Below, piece by piece: positions 51,927-62,173 of a stretch of DNA of 64,000 bases (the stretch's first letter is position 1; each line of letters starts with the position of its first letter). Below the pieces are notes generated by a model, which saw nothing but the letters and a program-made list of their open reading frames with translations, ran no database searches and was not told the DNA's origin. A program made the translations under genes and the position numbers. The stretch lies in NCBI RefSeq assembly GCF_900114775.1, contig NZ_FOUE01000004.1, positions 396,906-460,905 of the forward strand. Reading direction: 5' to 3'. The stretch comes from Marinobacter zhejiangensis. GTDB lineage: Bacteria; Pseudomonadota; Gammaproteobacteria; Pseudomonadales; Oleiphilaceae.

Positions 51927-53798
51927 CTACAGGGAGGCGAGTTCCTCCAGGAAAACTTCGCCATACTTTTCCAGCTTGGCCTTACCTACACCGCTGACCT
52001 CAGACAGCTCTACCATCGAGGAAGGCCGACGTTCGAGAATCTCCATCAGGGTCGCATCGTGGAAGATGACGTACGGCGGAACCCCTTGCTGTTCGGCCAG
52101 CCGTTTCCGGCAACTCCTTAACGCCTCCCAGCCCTTCTGATCGGTAATATGCTCCCGGGCTGGCGAGCGCCCGCGGGTTCGGGACGATGTTTTTTTGACC
52201 GGGTCCTTACGCAGCAGAACAACATCTTCACCCCGCAGGAGTGGCCGACATTCGGGCGTCAGCTGGAGCGCTCCGTACCCTTCAGGGTCAGCGCGCAGAT
52301 AACCGTTCGCGACCAGCTGGCGAAATACTGATTTCCATTCACTGGCCGAGAGTTCACTGCCGATTCCGTACGTGGAAATCCGGTCATGACCGGCCTGGGC
52401 GATGCGATCATTTTCGCTGCCTCTCAGCACGTCAATCAGGTAGGTTACACCAAATCTCTGTCCCGTCCGATACACACAGGACAAGGCTTTTTGAACCGCA
52501 ACGGTTCCGTCCCAGGTTTCAGGGGGCGTCAGACACGTATCGCAGTTTCCGCAGGGCGAATCCAGACTATCGCCAAAATAGCGCAGCAACACCTGCCGGC
52601 GGCAACTGATGACCTCACACAACCCCAGCATCGCGTCCATTTTCTGGCGCTCAACCCGCTTGAACTGCTCGTTACCCTGAGACCCTTCCAGCATCTGGCG
52701 CAGTTTGATGACATCCTGAAGTCCATACACCATCCAGGCCGTTGACGGGTTTCCGTCGCGGCCTGCTCGACCGGTTTCCTGGTAATAGGCCTCCAGGCTT
52801 TTCGGCAGGTCCAGATGGGCTACAAACCTCACGTCTGGCTTGTCGATGCCCATACCGAAGGCAATTGTTGCAACAACAATCACACCGTCTTCCCGCAGAA
52901 ACCGTTCCTGGTTATGCGCCCGTTCCTCGGGTGGCAGGCCGGCATGATAGGGAAGGGCGTTATAGCCGTGCTGACTCAACATCCGCGCTGTGGCCTCAAC
53001 CTTATTCCGGGACAGGCAATACACCACCCCGGAATCACCTTCATGCTCCTCTTTAATAAAATCTAGCAACTGCTTGTTTGCATTTGTTTTAGGGGTAATT
53101 CGGTACTGAATATTAGGACGATCAAAACCGCTAATAAAATGGCGTGCGTCCACCAGTGAAAGGCGCTGCGCGATTTCCTGGCGCGTCCGCTCGTCAGCCG
53201 TCGCCGTCAGGGCGATTCGTGGCACACCAGCAAACTCTCGCGCCAACAATTCAAGGCCGAGGTAGTCTGAGCGGAAATCATGCCCCCACTGGGACACGCA
53301 GTGCGCCTCATCAATAGCAAACAGGGCGATAGACACCCGGTGCAGCAGCTCCAGGGTTCTCGGTTGCAACAACCGCTCCGGCGCGCAGTACAGCAGGTCC
53401 AACTCGCCCGTCATCAATTCATTTTCAGTCGCCCAGGCTTGCTGGATGTCCATGGTTGAATTGAGGTAGGCCGCCTTTACTCCTTGCTGGCGGAGCGCAG
53501 CGACCTGATCCTGCATCAGCGCTATCAGGGGAGAAACGACGATGGCAGTGCCTGGTCTTGCAAGGGCCGGGATTTGGTAGCACAGAGACTTGCCGCCGCC
53601 GGTGGGCATCAGAACGAGGGCGTTATCACCACCAATAACGGTACGGACAATATCTTCCTGAAGGGGACGGAAGCCCTCATAGCCGAACACCTGGCTAAGA
53701 ATGTCTTCTGGCGCACGCCGCCCGGCAACCGGCTTTTCCGGGGATAGATTCTCGAAGTCCGTCGGTATGGAGATATCGGTCACAGCGCAATTAGCCAA
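51927..53798 (-). CDS. recQ: ATP-dependent DNA helicase RecQ
   Basis: A 623-residue helicase. Motifs: [30 protein letters not shown] (Walker A), [34 protein letters not shown] and [10 protein letters not shown]. Zinc cysteines are in [17 protein letters not shown] and the upstream SCRR. The C-terminus ends in an HRDC-like domain ([18 protein letters not shown]). RecQ unwinds recombination intermediates. Length is normal. Confidence 0.96.
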   Translation of the reverse strand: MANCAVTDISIPTDFENLSPEKPVAGRRAPEDILSQVFGYEGFRPLQEDIVRTVIGGDNALVLMPTGGGKSLCYQIPALARPGTAIVVSPLIALMQDQVAALRQQGVKAAYLNSTMDIQQAWATENELMTGELDLLYCAPERLLQPRTLELLHRVSIALFAIDEAHCVSQWGHDFRSDYLGLELLAREFAGVPRIALTATADERTRQEIAQRLSLVDARHFISGFDRPNIQYRITPKTNANKQLLDFIKEEHEGDSGVVYCLSRNKVEATARMLSQHGYNALPYHAGLPPEERAHNQERFLREDGVIVVATIAFGMGIDKPDVRFVAHLDLPKSLEAYYQETGRAGRDGNPSTAWMVYGLQDVIKLRQMLEGSQGNEQFKRVERQKMDAMLGLCEVISCRRQVLLRYFGDSLDSPCGNCDTCLTPPETWDGTVAVQKALSCVYRTGQRFGVTYLIDVLRGSENDRIAQAGHDRISTYGIGSELSASEWKSVFRQLVANGYLRADPEGYGALQLTPECRPLLRGEDVVLLRKDPVKKTSSRTRGRSPAREHITDQKGWEALRSCRKRLAEQQGVPPYVIFHDATLMEILERRPSSMVELSEVSGVGKAKLEKYGEVFLEELASL

Positions 53799-53960
53799 GT
53801 TAAACAGAATGTCGCGGAATCATAACAGAAAGGCCGGACAAGAAGTCGGATAAGCGGCTACAATAGCGCCATTTTGCGAGCCGACCGCCCCCAGCTGCAC
53901 GGAATGGCGCGGAGACCATAAACACCAAGGCCCGCCAAGACATCACATAATAGGAATTTC

Positions 53961-55136
53961 ATGCAGGAATTTGACGCGATTCGTCCGTATACCGACGAGG
54001 AAACCCCCGCCGCACTGGACCGGCTGGTTAACGACTCCGAGTTCCTCGACCTTATTGCGCGATTCAAATATCCGACGATCAGTCGCTGGCTGCCGGGCCT
54101 GATTCGAAACAGAATCCGGAACTGGCTGCTATCACGCTTTGCATCGGTGCGCCGCATTGATGAAATCCAGAGCGAGCTGTACGAGCATGTTGAACACTTG
54201 ATCGAAAACACCACCACCCGGGTCACCCAAACCGGCCTTGAGAACCTGGACAAACAGAAAGCGTACCTGTTCATCTCCAATCACCGGGACATCGTTTTCG
54301 ATCCGCTGGTCGTCAACTACCTGCTTTACCGCCAAGGGTTTGAGACCACTCGCATCGCCATTGGCGACAATCTGCTTGAAAACCGCGTATTTGCCGAACT
54401 AATGCGCCTGAATAAAAGCTTTGTGGTTCGACGGAACCTGCAAAGCCCCCGGGAAATGCGGGATGCGTTCCAGCTGCTGTCGTCGTTCATTAACCACAGC
54501 ATCGAAACCAAACACAGCATCTGGATTGCCCAGCGCGAAGGACGCGCCAAAGACGGCCTGGATCAGACCGACCCCGCCATCATCAAGATGTTCTACATGA
54601 GCCAGAAAAAAAGCGGTCTGGACTTTAGCGACGCCATGAACAAACTGAACATTGTTCCGGTGTCGATTGCCTATGAATACGACCCTTGCGATGCAGACAA
54701 AGCCCGCGAGCTGGAAATTCGCGCCCGCACCGGCGAATACACCAAGAAGCCCGGGGAAGACACTGACCAGATCATGAAGGGCATGACTGGGTTCAAAGGG
54801 CATGTCCATGTCCATTTCGGCGCCGCAATCAGCAATGCGCCTGACAACCCTAAAGACCTGGCTGCCGCCATCGACCAGGAAATGCACGCGCATTACCACC
54901 TTCATGCTTCCAACCTGGTGGCTTACGACCAGCGCAGCCAACACCCCAACGCCCACAGCACAACGCCTGAAACCTCGGACACCCTGGTGACGGCCGAAGC
55001 CTGGAGCCCTGCTGAGCTGGATGCAGCTGAGTCGGAGCTAAACCGCCGCCTGGAAGCCTGCCCCCAGCAGATCCGGCCATTCCTCCTCGACATCTACGCC
55101 AACCCGGTGACGAGCGCACTGGCAACAAAAGAGTAG
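53961..55136 (+). CDS. 1-acyl-sn-glycerol-3-phosphate acyltransferase-like protein
   Basis: A 391-residue protein with a PlsC-type acyltransferase core. The catalytic block FISNHRDIVFDPLVV is followed by the Glu-Gly motif WIAQREGRAKDG and NIVPVSIAYEYDPCD. The domain carries an N-terminal extension of about 95 residues. The acyl acceptor is unknown. A ribosome binding site AGGAA precedes the ATG. Confidence 0.85.
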   Translation: MQEFDAIRPYTDEETPAALDRLVNDSEFLDLIARFKYPTISRWLPGLIRNRIRNWLLSRFASVRRIDEIQSELYEHVEHLIENTTTRVTQTGLENLDKQKAYLFISNHRDIVFDPLVVNYLLYRQGFETTRIAIGDNLLENRVFAELMRLNKSFVVRRNLQSPREMRDAFQLLSSFINHSIETKHSIWIAQREGRAKDGLDQTDPAIIKMFYMSQKKSGLDFSDAMNKLNIVPVSIAYEYDPCDADKARELEIRARTGEYTKKPGEDTDQIMKGMTGFKGHVHVHFGAAISNAPDNPKDLAAAIDQEMHAHYHLHASNLVAYDQRSQHPNAHSTTPETSDTLVTAEAWSPAELDAAESELNRRLEACPQQIRPFLLDIYANPVTSALATKE

Positions 55137-55233
55137 TGGTGTACACTAACTGATCAGGCGCAATTATCCGCACGGCCTTCAGGCTCAAAGCCTGACATGA
55201 ATAATAATAAGCGGACAGGTTGGGGGAATTCGC

Positions 55234-55599
55234 ATGGAATACCGCCGATACAAGCGGGTACCGGCTCGTTTGACGTTACTTATTTACAGAAGAGGGGCCT
55301 TGGTCGCCACGGGCATGCTGAGAAACATCAGTAAAAGCGGCCTATTCATATCAACGCACGGCCCCGACCTTGATCTTGATCAGGAAGTAGAGATCGAGTT
55401 CAACCTGCACGGTCGCCACACATCCGGCAGCCAGCGAATCCGAGCAAAGCTGGTGCACCAAACCCCTACAGGCATTGGAGCACAGTTCGCTGGCGGGGGA
55501 GACAAGGAGTCACCCGTTCTCAGAGCCTTGCTGAGCTGGGTAAAGGAAACCAACCTCCTGATTGGCCGCCCACGCACAGAGCAAGCAGCCGCACTCTGA
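55234..55599 (+). CDS. PilZ domain protein
   Basis: A 121-residue single-domain PilZ protein. The c-di-GMP-binding motifs are intact: RRYKRVPARLTLL (RxxxR) and RNISKSGLFIST (N/DxSxxG). The stop codon directly abuts the stop of the convergent trkH gene. It is probably a c-di-GMP effector that acts on motility or envelope functions; a GGDEF gene lies 4 kb away. Confidence 0.85.
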   Translation: MEYRRYKRVPARLTLLIYRRGALVATGMLRNISKSGLFISTHGPDLDLDQEVEIEFNLHGRHTSGSQRIRAKLVHQTPTGIGAQFAGGGDKESPVLRALLSWVKETNLLIGRPRTEQAAAL

Positions 55600-57051
55600 T
55601 CAGTTTCTCCAGAAGCCCGGTGACAACACCACCACGACACTGAGAATTTCGAGACGCCCAAGAAGCATACCGGCACACAGTATCCACTTGGCAGCTTCAG
55701 GCAGGGAGGCGAAGTTACCAGCAGGGCCGATGACCGCTCCCAGCCCAGGGCCCACGTTGGTCAGCGATGTCAAAGCCCCGGAAAGACTGGTGACGAAGTC
55801 CAGGTGCAGCGCCGCCAACGCCAAGGTGATCAAAAGCAGGCACAACAGGAAGATAAACGTGTAGGCAATCATCGAGGTGATGATCTCATCGCTTACCGGC
55901 CGGCCGTTAAAGTTTCGCGTCAATACCGCGCGAGGGTGAAGGAGCCGCATTAACTGCTCTTTCAGTAGGATCAATGACAGCTGGAAACGAAAAATCTTCA
56001 TCCCACCGGACGTGGACCCGGAACAGCCGCCCACAAACATCAGGAAGAAGAACAGGGCAAACGATAGCGAGCCCCAGGCGCCGTAGTCTTCTGACGCATA
56101 GCCAGAGGTTGTCACCACGGACGTCACGTTAAACAGCACCGAGATGTAGCCGGAAACGATGTCGAAGTCATCAGTAACAAACCACCGGTACAGCGTCAGG
56201 AAGAAAGGCACAAGCAGAAGGATCGAAACAAACAGACGAACCTGCTGATCCCGCCACAAAACCCCACGCTGCCCGTGCATCTCCCGCACAAACAGGAAGA
56301 ATGGCATCCCGCCGATCGCCATGAATATGGTCGCCTCGAACAGAATCAGATCAGAATCGAACTTCCCCATTGAGAGGTCGGAGGTCGAATAGCCGCCAGT
56401 CGCAATACTGGTCAAGCCATGGTTGAACGCATCGAACAGCGTCATCCCCGACACCCAATACACCAAGACCGCAATCACGCTGAAGACCACGTAAACCAGC
56501 AACAGCCCACGGCTCAAGGTTTTCATGCGGGGCAGGGCCTTATCGGTCCATTCGGATGATTCGGTGGCGAACAGCCGCATTCCGCCCACCCGAAGGAAAG
56601 GCAGGACCGCAACGAACATACCGATAATTCCGATGCCACCAATCCATTGAAGGATCGACCGCCACAACAGGAGATCCTGGTCCAGGGAATCGAGCCCGAC
56701 AAGAACCGTCGCGCCGGTGGTGGTAATGCCCGACGTCGCCTCAAAGATGGCATCGGTCAGGGATATACCCGTATCACTTAAATAGAACGGCATGGCGGAA
56801 ACCAGTGAGATAACCAGCCAACTGGATACCGTGAGAACAAACATGTAACGAGGCTTTAGGTCCCGGGGTTGACGGTACGAGACCAACATACCCAGAATTC
56901 CGGCCGTGAACACCAAAGCCGCGGACTCCGCGAACGCAATGGCATTGGGCGCACTGGCGTTAAGAAGGAGCAGGGGAGGTAGTGTCATGAAAATGCTGAG
57001 CAGCACAAACATCACACTGACGATAAAAATTACCGGATAAAGGTTTCTCAA
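55600..57051 (-). CDS. trkH: Trk system potassium uptake protein TrkH
   Basis: A 483-residue membrane protein, the same length as E. coli TrkH when started at a TTG at 57051; the open frame extends 64 codons further without similarity. The four pore loops include SGITTTGATVLVG, ATGGYSTSDLSMG, VTTSGYASEDYG and SLTNVGPGLGAVIGP. TrkH needs the NAD-binding TrkA, which is not in this window. The start is weak: only a GACAGAG precedes it. Confidence 0.92.
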   Translation of the reverse strand: MRNLYPVIFIVSVMFVLLSIFMTLPPLLLLNASAPNAIAFAESAALVFTAGILGMLVSYRQPRDLKPRYMFVLTVSSWLVISLVSAMPFYLSDTGISLTDAIFEATSGITTTGATVLVGLDSLDQDLLLWRSILQWIGGIGIIGMFVAVLPFLRVGGMRLFATESSEWTDKALPRMKTLSRGLLLVYVVFSVIAVLVYWVSGMTLFDAFNHGLTSIATGGYSTSDLSMGKFDSDLILFEATIFMAIGGMPFFLFVREMHGQRGVLWRDQQVRLFVSILLLVPFFLTLYRWFVTDDFDIVSGYISVLFNVTSVVTTSGYASEDYGAWGSLSFALFFFLMFVGGCSGSTSGGMKIFRFQLSLILLKEQLMRLLHPRAVLTRNFNGRPVSDEIITSMIAYTFIFLLCLLLITLALAALHLDFVTSLSGALTSLTNVGPGLGAVIGPAGNFASLPEAAKWILCAGMLLGRLEILSVVVVLSPGFWRN

Positions 57052-57206
57052 GGGATACTCTGTCTTGATCCAGACCAGCCTCACAGTCGAGCGCCAGCAT
57101 ACCCTCGACCTTACCCCACTGCAATCTTCGCAAGCGCGAATTGAATTGCGCGCACAGGTGGCGCAGAGTGGGAATGTACAACGTAACTTCAACCCCGGGG
57201 CATACC

Positions 57207-57794
57207 ATGAACCATCTCGCCCACCTTTTCCTGGCACCGGCAAACGCGGAGATCCGTGTCGGCGCGCTATTGGGCGACTTTTCCCATGGACTGGAATCCC
57301 AAAAACTACCTGAACGCGTTCGTGCAGGCCTACAGCACCACCGGGCCGTCGATGCCTTCACAGACAGCCACCCCCAGGTTCTGGCTGCGAAAACCCTCTT
57401 TTCGCCTCAACGACGGCGCTTCGCGGGCATAGCTCTTGACGTACTGTTCGATCACTACCTCATACGCCACTGGCAACAGTTCTCAGAGGTCACCCTGGAG
57501 AGCTTTATCGGCGAGGTCTATCAAGACCTCGCCCGTAACCGCCACCTCATGCCAGAACGTATGGCCGCCGTCACTAGCAGAATGATTCTGGATGACTGGT
57601 TCTCAGCCTATCAAGACCTGGACACCGTGGGCTTTGTTCTTGACCGACTGGCTGGCCGAATCCGGTTTAGCAACGAATTTTCAGGCGCACTCGAGGAAAT
57701 TATCCCCAATGACACACAACTGGAAGAACACTTTCTGGCGTTCTTCCCTGACCTCATTACTGCCGCTCAGGCAGAATCGGGCAGGGAACGCTGA
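57207..57794 (+). CDS. acpH: Acyl carrier protein phosphodiesterase
   Basis: A 195-residue AcpH family protein that removes phosphopantetheine from holo-ACP. The conserved histidine blocks are MNHLAHLFLA, HHRAVDAFTDSHPQVLAAK and ALDVLFDHYLIRHWQQF. The ATG at 57207 was chosen because it opens this first block. Its last 28 bases overlap the convergent GGDEF gene. Confidence 0.92.
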   Translation: MNHLAHLFLAPANAEIRVGALLGDFSHGLESQKLPERVRAGLQHHRAVDAFTDSHPQVLAAKTLFSPQRRRFAGIALDVLFDHYLIRHWQQFSEVTLESFIGEVYQDLARNRHLMPERMAAVTSRMILDDWFSAYQDLDTVGFVLDRLAGRIRFSNEFSGALEEIIPNDTQLEEHFLAFFPDLITAAQAESGRER

Positions 57795-59548
57795 TCCCTG
57801 ACCGGGGTGTCATCTTTCTGGTGATAACTCGTCACCTGGTTCCTGCCAGACTCCTTGGCCCGATAAAGCGCATGGTCGGCCGCAACAAACAAGGCTTCCG
57901 CTGACTCGAAACGCTCAACATGCAGCGATGCCACACCAAAACTTGCTGTCAGACCAAACCCTTGCGCCGTTTCCCGCTCAACCGCCGAACGAATCCGTTC
58001 CGCCACAAACACTGCCTCCCGCTCATTGATTTCAGGCAGAATGATCACAAACTCTTCTCCGCCATAACGGCATACCGTGTTGGGCTTCCTGACATTCGCC
58101 TTGAGAATTCCGGCCACGGTCTTCAAAGCTGCATCACCTTTGGCATGGCCGTGGGTGTCGTTGAACTGCTTGAAGTTATCAATATCAACAACGATAAGCG
58201 CAAGATCCTGCTGATTTTGCAGAGCACGCGCGAACTCAATGGCCATCTGGTCATTGAAGTAGCGCCGGTTGTAGAGCTGGGTGAGGGCATCGGTAAAACT
58301 TTCTGCCTTGAGCTCGTTAAGGCGACTGGCCACCGCCAGGCTCAGCAGCACCATTTCAATCAGGGAGCCGATCTGGAAAGCGTTCTGGGTAAAGAAGTTA
58401 TGGGGAAGCAAACCAAAGGTCTTCGCCATGTACACATACACCGACAGCAGCAGCGCAGAGAAGGCGATCATGTAGTAACGGGCAGTTCCCGTCCCCCTGG
58501 CTAACGCGAGCAGACCCAGAATCACCATGTGAACACAGATAGCGACCGTCAGCACCGAAAGCACGATGATCATGAAGTGGTAGCTGACAAACGGCGCCGC
58601 AACCGCCGATATCAGTGACGCCATTTGCAGAAAGTACGCCACCGCATCGCCCCGCGGGGAGATTTCCGAGGAGTTCAGAATTGTTCGACTGAACAGCGTC
58701 CCGCCAAACAGCGATATCCCCAGCAACACAAGCAACGCCTTGTTCACCAGGAACGGGTAAGCCGGAGCCAGGAACTGGAAGCTGATGCCGTTATGAATGG
58801 ACATATAGAGCCCATAACTGGCGAGGTAAATCAGGTAATAGGAAAAGGCCCGCTCACGAACCATGAGGTACATGAACAGGTTATAGATCAGTAGAACGAG
58901 GAATCCGCCATAGTAGATACCAAGCGCAAGGTACTCCCGAACCGCCATGTTAAGGAAATCGACCGGGGCATGGGCAAACAGCCCAATATTGATCGCCCCC
59001 TGGGATTCAAAGCGCACATAGACAGTCCGCTCGCTGTTCGGTGGAAGCTGCATGGGAATGAGAAACAGCCGATGCTCGACTGGACGAGTGTCAAAGGCCC
59101 TGAGATCGCCAGTCGCCAGGTGTTGCTGGAGACCACTTTCATCGACGTACCAGGCATCGAACCAGTCAATCAGCGGATAATCCTGCCGAACAATAACTTC
59201 CCGGGACTGGTCACTTGGGTTGGCCAGGGTGAATCTTGCCCACCAAGCCGACGTCGAAAACCCGAAGTTTGAGGATTTCCCGTTCAGCGACTCAAACTTC
59301 CCGGCATAGTCGAGACTTTGAACCTGCTCAAACTCAAGCGTTCCGTCAGGATCCTCGAGCAACTCAAGATGCCCTTCGAGATCAATACGCTCGCCGGACG
59401 TTATATTTGCCGGGGAAACCAAGCCGGATACAGAATCTTCGCCAATCCCTGCGCTTGAACCCATACCCGCCTGTGCCACCACGCTCGATATGAGCGCGAG
59501 CAGGGTACAAAGAACCACTCCATAATGACGCATACCAGACTTAGCCAA
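57767..59548 (-). CDS. Diguanylate cyclase with 7TMR-DISM sensor
   Basis: A 593-residue membrane protein. A signal-like start (VVLCTLLALISSVVAQA) is followed by a 7TMR-DISMED2-type periplasmic domain (about residues 45-190), seven membrane helices (200-410) and a GGDEF domain (430-580). That domain holds the active site CRYGGEEFVIILPEI and DALTQLYNRRYFNDQMAIEF. The intact GGEEF supports c-di-GMP synthesis. A TTG at 59548 with GAGGAG upstream is the better-spaced start; an ATG at 59533 is an alternative. No EAL domain is present. Confidence 0.93.
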   Translation of the reverse strand: MAKSGMRHYGVVLCTLLALISSVVAQAGMGSSAGIGEDSVSGLVSPANITSGERIDLEGHLELLEDPDGTLEFEQVQSLDYAGKFESLNGKSSNFGFSTSAWWARFTLANPSDQSREVIVRQDYPLIDWFDAWYVDESGLQQHLATGDLRAFDTRPVEHRLFLIPMQLPPNSERTVYVRFESQGAINIGLFAHAPVDFLNMAVREYLALGIYYGGFLVLLIYNLFMYLMVRERAFSYYLIYLASYGLYMSIHNGISFQFLAPAYPFLVNKALLVLLGISLFGGTLFSRTILNSSEISPRGDAVAYFLQMASLISAVAAPFVSYHFMIIVLSVLTVAICVHMVILGLLALARGTGTARYYMIAFSALLLSVYVYMAKTFGLLPHNFFTQNAFQIGSLIEMVLLSLAVASRLNELKAESFTDALTQLYNRRYFNDQMAIEFARALQNQQDLALIVVDIDNFKQFNDTHGHAKGDAALKTVAGILKANVRKPNTVCRYGGEEFVIILPEINEREAVFVAERIRSAVERETAQGFGLTASFGVASLHVERFESAEALFVAADHALYRAKESGRNQVTSYHQKDDTPVRDQRSLPDSA

Positions 59549-59807
59549 CTTGCTCCTCAGGCCTGAAACAGGAGGGAAACCAATTTGTTTGTATTATTAG
59601 CAGCCCAACATAGTAGCGATAAAAATAGGGCATTTATAGATACAAAATGCAGTTCCTCACTAAATAACCGAAAGCAGGGCCCAGGCGCGCGCGCAAAAGG
59701 CCCGAAAGGCTTGCTCAGCCAGACAAAATAGACCCTCAAACACCCACCCTCATGTCGTCTATCCTTGTTGTAGCTCAACAACACATCATTGCCAGAGGAA
59801 ATCAGAG

Positions 59808-60395
59808 ATGACCATCCGAATCGTCACTATTTGCGGGAGCGTTCGCCCAGGAAATTACACCAGAATGGCGCTGAATGTTGCCACCGAGAAACTCAATGAA
59901 GCGCCCGGGGTCGTCGTTGAAGACATCAGACTGGAAGACCTCGACCTGCCATTACCAGGCCTGCCTGCCAAGAACCCGGAGGCCATCGCACGATTCCAGA
60001 AGACCGTCAGCGAAGCAACCGGCGTGCTGTTGGCATCACCCGAATACCATGGCGGCATCAGCAGCCCCATGAAACTGGCCATCGACAACCTGGGTTTTCC
60101 AAGCAACCTCGCAGGCAAACCCATAGCCATCCTTGGTGTCGCCGCCGGGGTCATCGGCGCTATCAAATCCAGCGAACAACTCCGGGCAATTTGTGCCCAC
60201 GTGGGTGCTGTACCACTACCTCTGGCGGTATCGGTCCCAAACATTCAGCGGACGTTCAACGAACAAGGCCAATGCCAGGATCCAAAAACCGAAGAGTTGA
60301 TTGGCCGCTCCGCAACAACCCTGCTGGACTACATCAATAACGCCGTTTGCCCAAAAATAAGCCTGGAAGCGCTGCTGAGAGAGCAGGAGGCCTAA
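59808..60395 (+). CDS. NADPH-dependent FMN reductase
   Basis: A 195-residue flavodoxin-fold enzyme. The FMN phosphate loop GSVRPGNYTRMAL follows the first strand, and LASPEYHGGISSPMKLAIDN is the typical isoalloxazine-binding motif. The family includes quinone, chromate and azo reductases, so the physiological acceptor is not fixed. A GAGGAAAT-like site precedes the ATG. Confidence 0.9.
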   Translation: MTIRIVTICGSVRPGNYTRMALNVATEKLNEAPGVVVEDIRLEDLDLPLPGLPAKNPEAIARFQKTVSEATGVLLASPEYHGGISSPMKLAIDNLGFPSNLAGKPIAILGVAAGVIGAIKSSEQLRAICAHVGAVPLPLAVSVPNIQRTFNEQGQCQDPKTEELIGRSATTLLDYINNAVCPKISLEALLREQEA

Positions 60396-60418
60396 CTGCC
60401 CAACCCGGGAAACCACCA

Positions 60419-60446
60419 TTAACAGACCATTAAAGGACTGTTATAC
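60419..60446 (+). promoter_or_regulatory. Putative promoter of the outer-membrane barrel gene
   Basis: TTAACA (60419-60424) and TTATAC (60441-60446) are separated by 16 bp, ending 86 bp before the start codon. A strong ribosome binding site AAAGGAAA lies downstream. Confidence 0.45.
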
Positions 60447-60532
60447 AAACATAATTTCCTGGAAAACACCCCAGTAGCGGTGCAATGATCGGAGAAGTAA
60501 TGCTCCTTATCTCTTTGTAAAGGAAACGGGAA

Positions 60533-61078
60533 ATGAAAAAATCTCTGTTGCTCGCCCTCAGCCTGAGCGGCGCCGCTGCCCTGAGCACCACTTCAGCTGT
60601 TGCAGGCGACATCTATAAATCCGGAGGTGTTGGCGCCTACGCCGGTGCAAACTACACCTTCGCCAATATTGATTTTGGCAATGCGGATGCTGATGTTGGC
60701 ACTTTGGGCGCGAAAGTAGGCGTCATGGCAACTCCGTTCTTTGGTGTGGAGGCCCGGGGCGGGTTTGGCGTCGATGATGACAGGGTAGGCGGTGTTGAAG
60801 TGGCCTTGGACAACTATTTTGGCGGATATGCCACCCTGAACCTGGCTAACGAATCGCCAGCCACGCCATACGCCATTATCGGCTTCACCCGAGTGGAAGT
60901 TGAGCTGGACAACGGCTTCATGTCCGTCAAAGAAGACGAGTCCGACTTGTCCTATGGCTTGGGAGTCAACATCGAAATGGCGCCCCAGATTTCCGGCAAC
61001 CTGGAGTACATGCGCTACTTCGACAAAGACGACGTAACCGTTGACGGGCTTGGACTTGGGGTAACCGTCACTTTTTGA
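60533..61078 (+). CDS. Outer membrane beta-barrel protein
   Basis: A 181-residue protein with a signal peptide (KKSLLLALSLSGAAALSTTSAVAG). The mature part has alternating strands (GVGAYAGANYTFANIDFG, GVMATPFFGVEARGGFGVDD) and ends in a terminal Phe (LGVTVTF), the recognition signal for barrel assembly. About eight strands are visible, like OmpA/OmpW-type small barrels. Function unknown. Confidence 0.85.
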   Translation: MKKSLLLALSLSGAAALSTTSAVAGDIYKSGGVGAYAGANYTFANIDFGNADADVGTLGAKVGVMATPFFGVEARGGFGVDDDRVGGVEVALDNYFGGYATLNLANESPATPYAIIGFTRVEVELDNGFMSVKEDESDLSYGLGVNIEMAPQISGNLEYMRYFDKDDVTVDGLGLGVTVTF

Positions 61079-61106
61079 CGGGCATTGTCAGCACCCACAG
61101 CTTAAA

Positions 61107-61128
61107 CGGGCGAAGCCTGCTTCGCCCG
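61107..61128 (+). terminator. Hairpin after the barrel gene
   Basis: A perfect 9 bp stem CGGGCGAAG/CTTCGCCCG with a four-base loop, 29 bp past the stop. No T tract follows, so termination is uncertain. The next 265 bases up to the dehydrogenase stop are A/T-richer and hold no convincing gene. Confidence 0.45.
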
Positions 61129-61393
61129 GTAACCGATGTCAGTCAGCAGGGTTTCATGGTGCATGATGGATATCAGCAGTAACGGGGCGCAATCTCAGGT
61201 TAGTCTTTCAACAACCCACGCTGTATTTAACATAATATACATTATGCGCACTGGCATGCGGTACAGATAACGCTGGGAAACGGGCCAATGGACGACCAAA
61301 ACAAGGCACTTTCAGCTCTAACTCCAACAATCAACCAAAAAAGCCCCTTCAAAGAAGAGGCAAATGGAGAGCACAACAACGAGCTAGCCACCT

Positions 61394-62173
61394 TCATTCT
61401 GGTATCTGGAGCGGCGCGTGCCCTTCTGGACCTAAGGAGCTATACCCACCATCGACATGCAACTCCGCACCAGTTATGTAATTGGCATTACTCGACGCAA
61501 GGAATGCCACCACCGCCCCAACATCAGCCGAACTACCAACTCGAGAGAGCATGTTATATGGCGCCGACATTTGATCCGCCTTTTCTTGACTTCCGTTACA
61601 AATATTAGAAATCGGATCGGACCAGATATGCCCTAAAACAGCCAAATTGACGCGAATACCTTCTTTTGCATAATCAACAGCCTGGGCCTTTGTCAAATGC
61701 TTGAGTGCGGCCTTGGACACCGGGTATGCCCAGCGACCAGCATGGGGAAACTGCCCTGAAACTGATCCAATGTTTACAATCGCCCCCTTGGCTTTTGCGA
61801 GGAACGGACGGGCAATCTCTCCGAGAATTGCTGCGGATACAATATTGACATTCAGCGTATCGAGCCACGTCTTTCGGCTAGTCGAGGCACCTTCGTCGCC
61901 ATACACACATGCATTATTGACAAGAACATCAATTTTCGAAAATCGATCATGCGTTTCCTTGATCAAACGCTCTATTTCATCATCGTTTTTTAGATCAGTC
62001 TTTATAAAGCATGCTCTATCGCCAAGGTCTTTCACCAATTCATTCGCACGACCCTCACTACGCGCAGCAACAACCACAGTAGCGCCACAGGCATGCAGGT
62101 GTCGGACAATCCCCTCGCCAATTGACGCCGCACCACCGGTTACAATAACTACTTTCTCTTTAAGGTCTTGCAT
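61394..62173 (-). CDS. SDR family oxidoreductase
   Basis: A 259-residue short-chain dehydrogenase. Cofactor motif VIVTGGAASIGEGIV, NNA in VLVNNACVYG, catalytic Ser/Tyr/Lys in NIGSVSGQF and WAYPVSKAALKHL, and the C-terminal ITGAELHVDGGY. The last bases of the neighbouring monooxygenase gene overlap its start by 14 bp. Codon use is more A/T-rich than in the core genes, suggesting acquisition. An alcohol or ketone intermediate is the likely substrate. Confidence 0.9.
   Translation of the reverse strand: MQDLKEKVVIVTGGAASIGEGIVRHLHACGATVVVAARSEGRANELVKDLGDRACFIKTDLKNDDEIERLIKETHDRFSKIDVLVNNACVYGDEGASTSRKTWLDTLNVNIVSAAILGEIARPFLAKAKGAIVNIGSVSGQFPHAGRWAYPVSKAALKHLTKAQAVDYAKEGIRVNLAVLGHIWSDPISNICNGSQEKADQMSAPYNMLSRVGSSADVGAVVAFLASSNANYITGAELHVDGGYSSLGPEGHAPLQIPE

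Noticed and set aside
61288..61608. Plus-strand frame of 106 codons beginning in the gap after the barrel gene
   Set aside because: It overlaps the 3' half of the clear dehydrogenase gene on the other strand and has a low-complexity, non-protein-like end.
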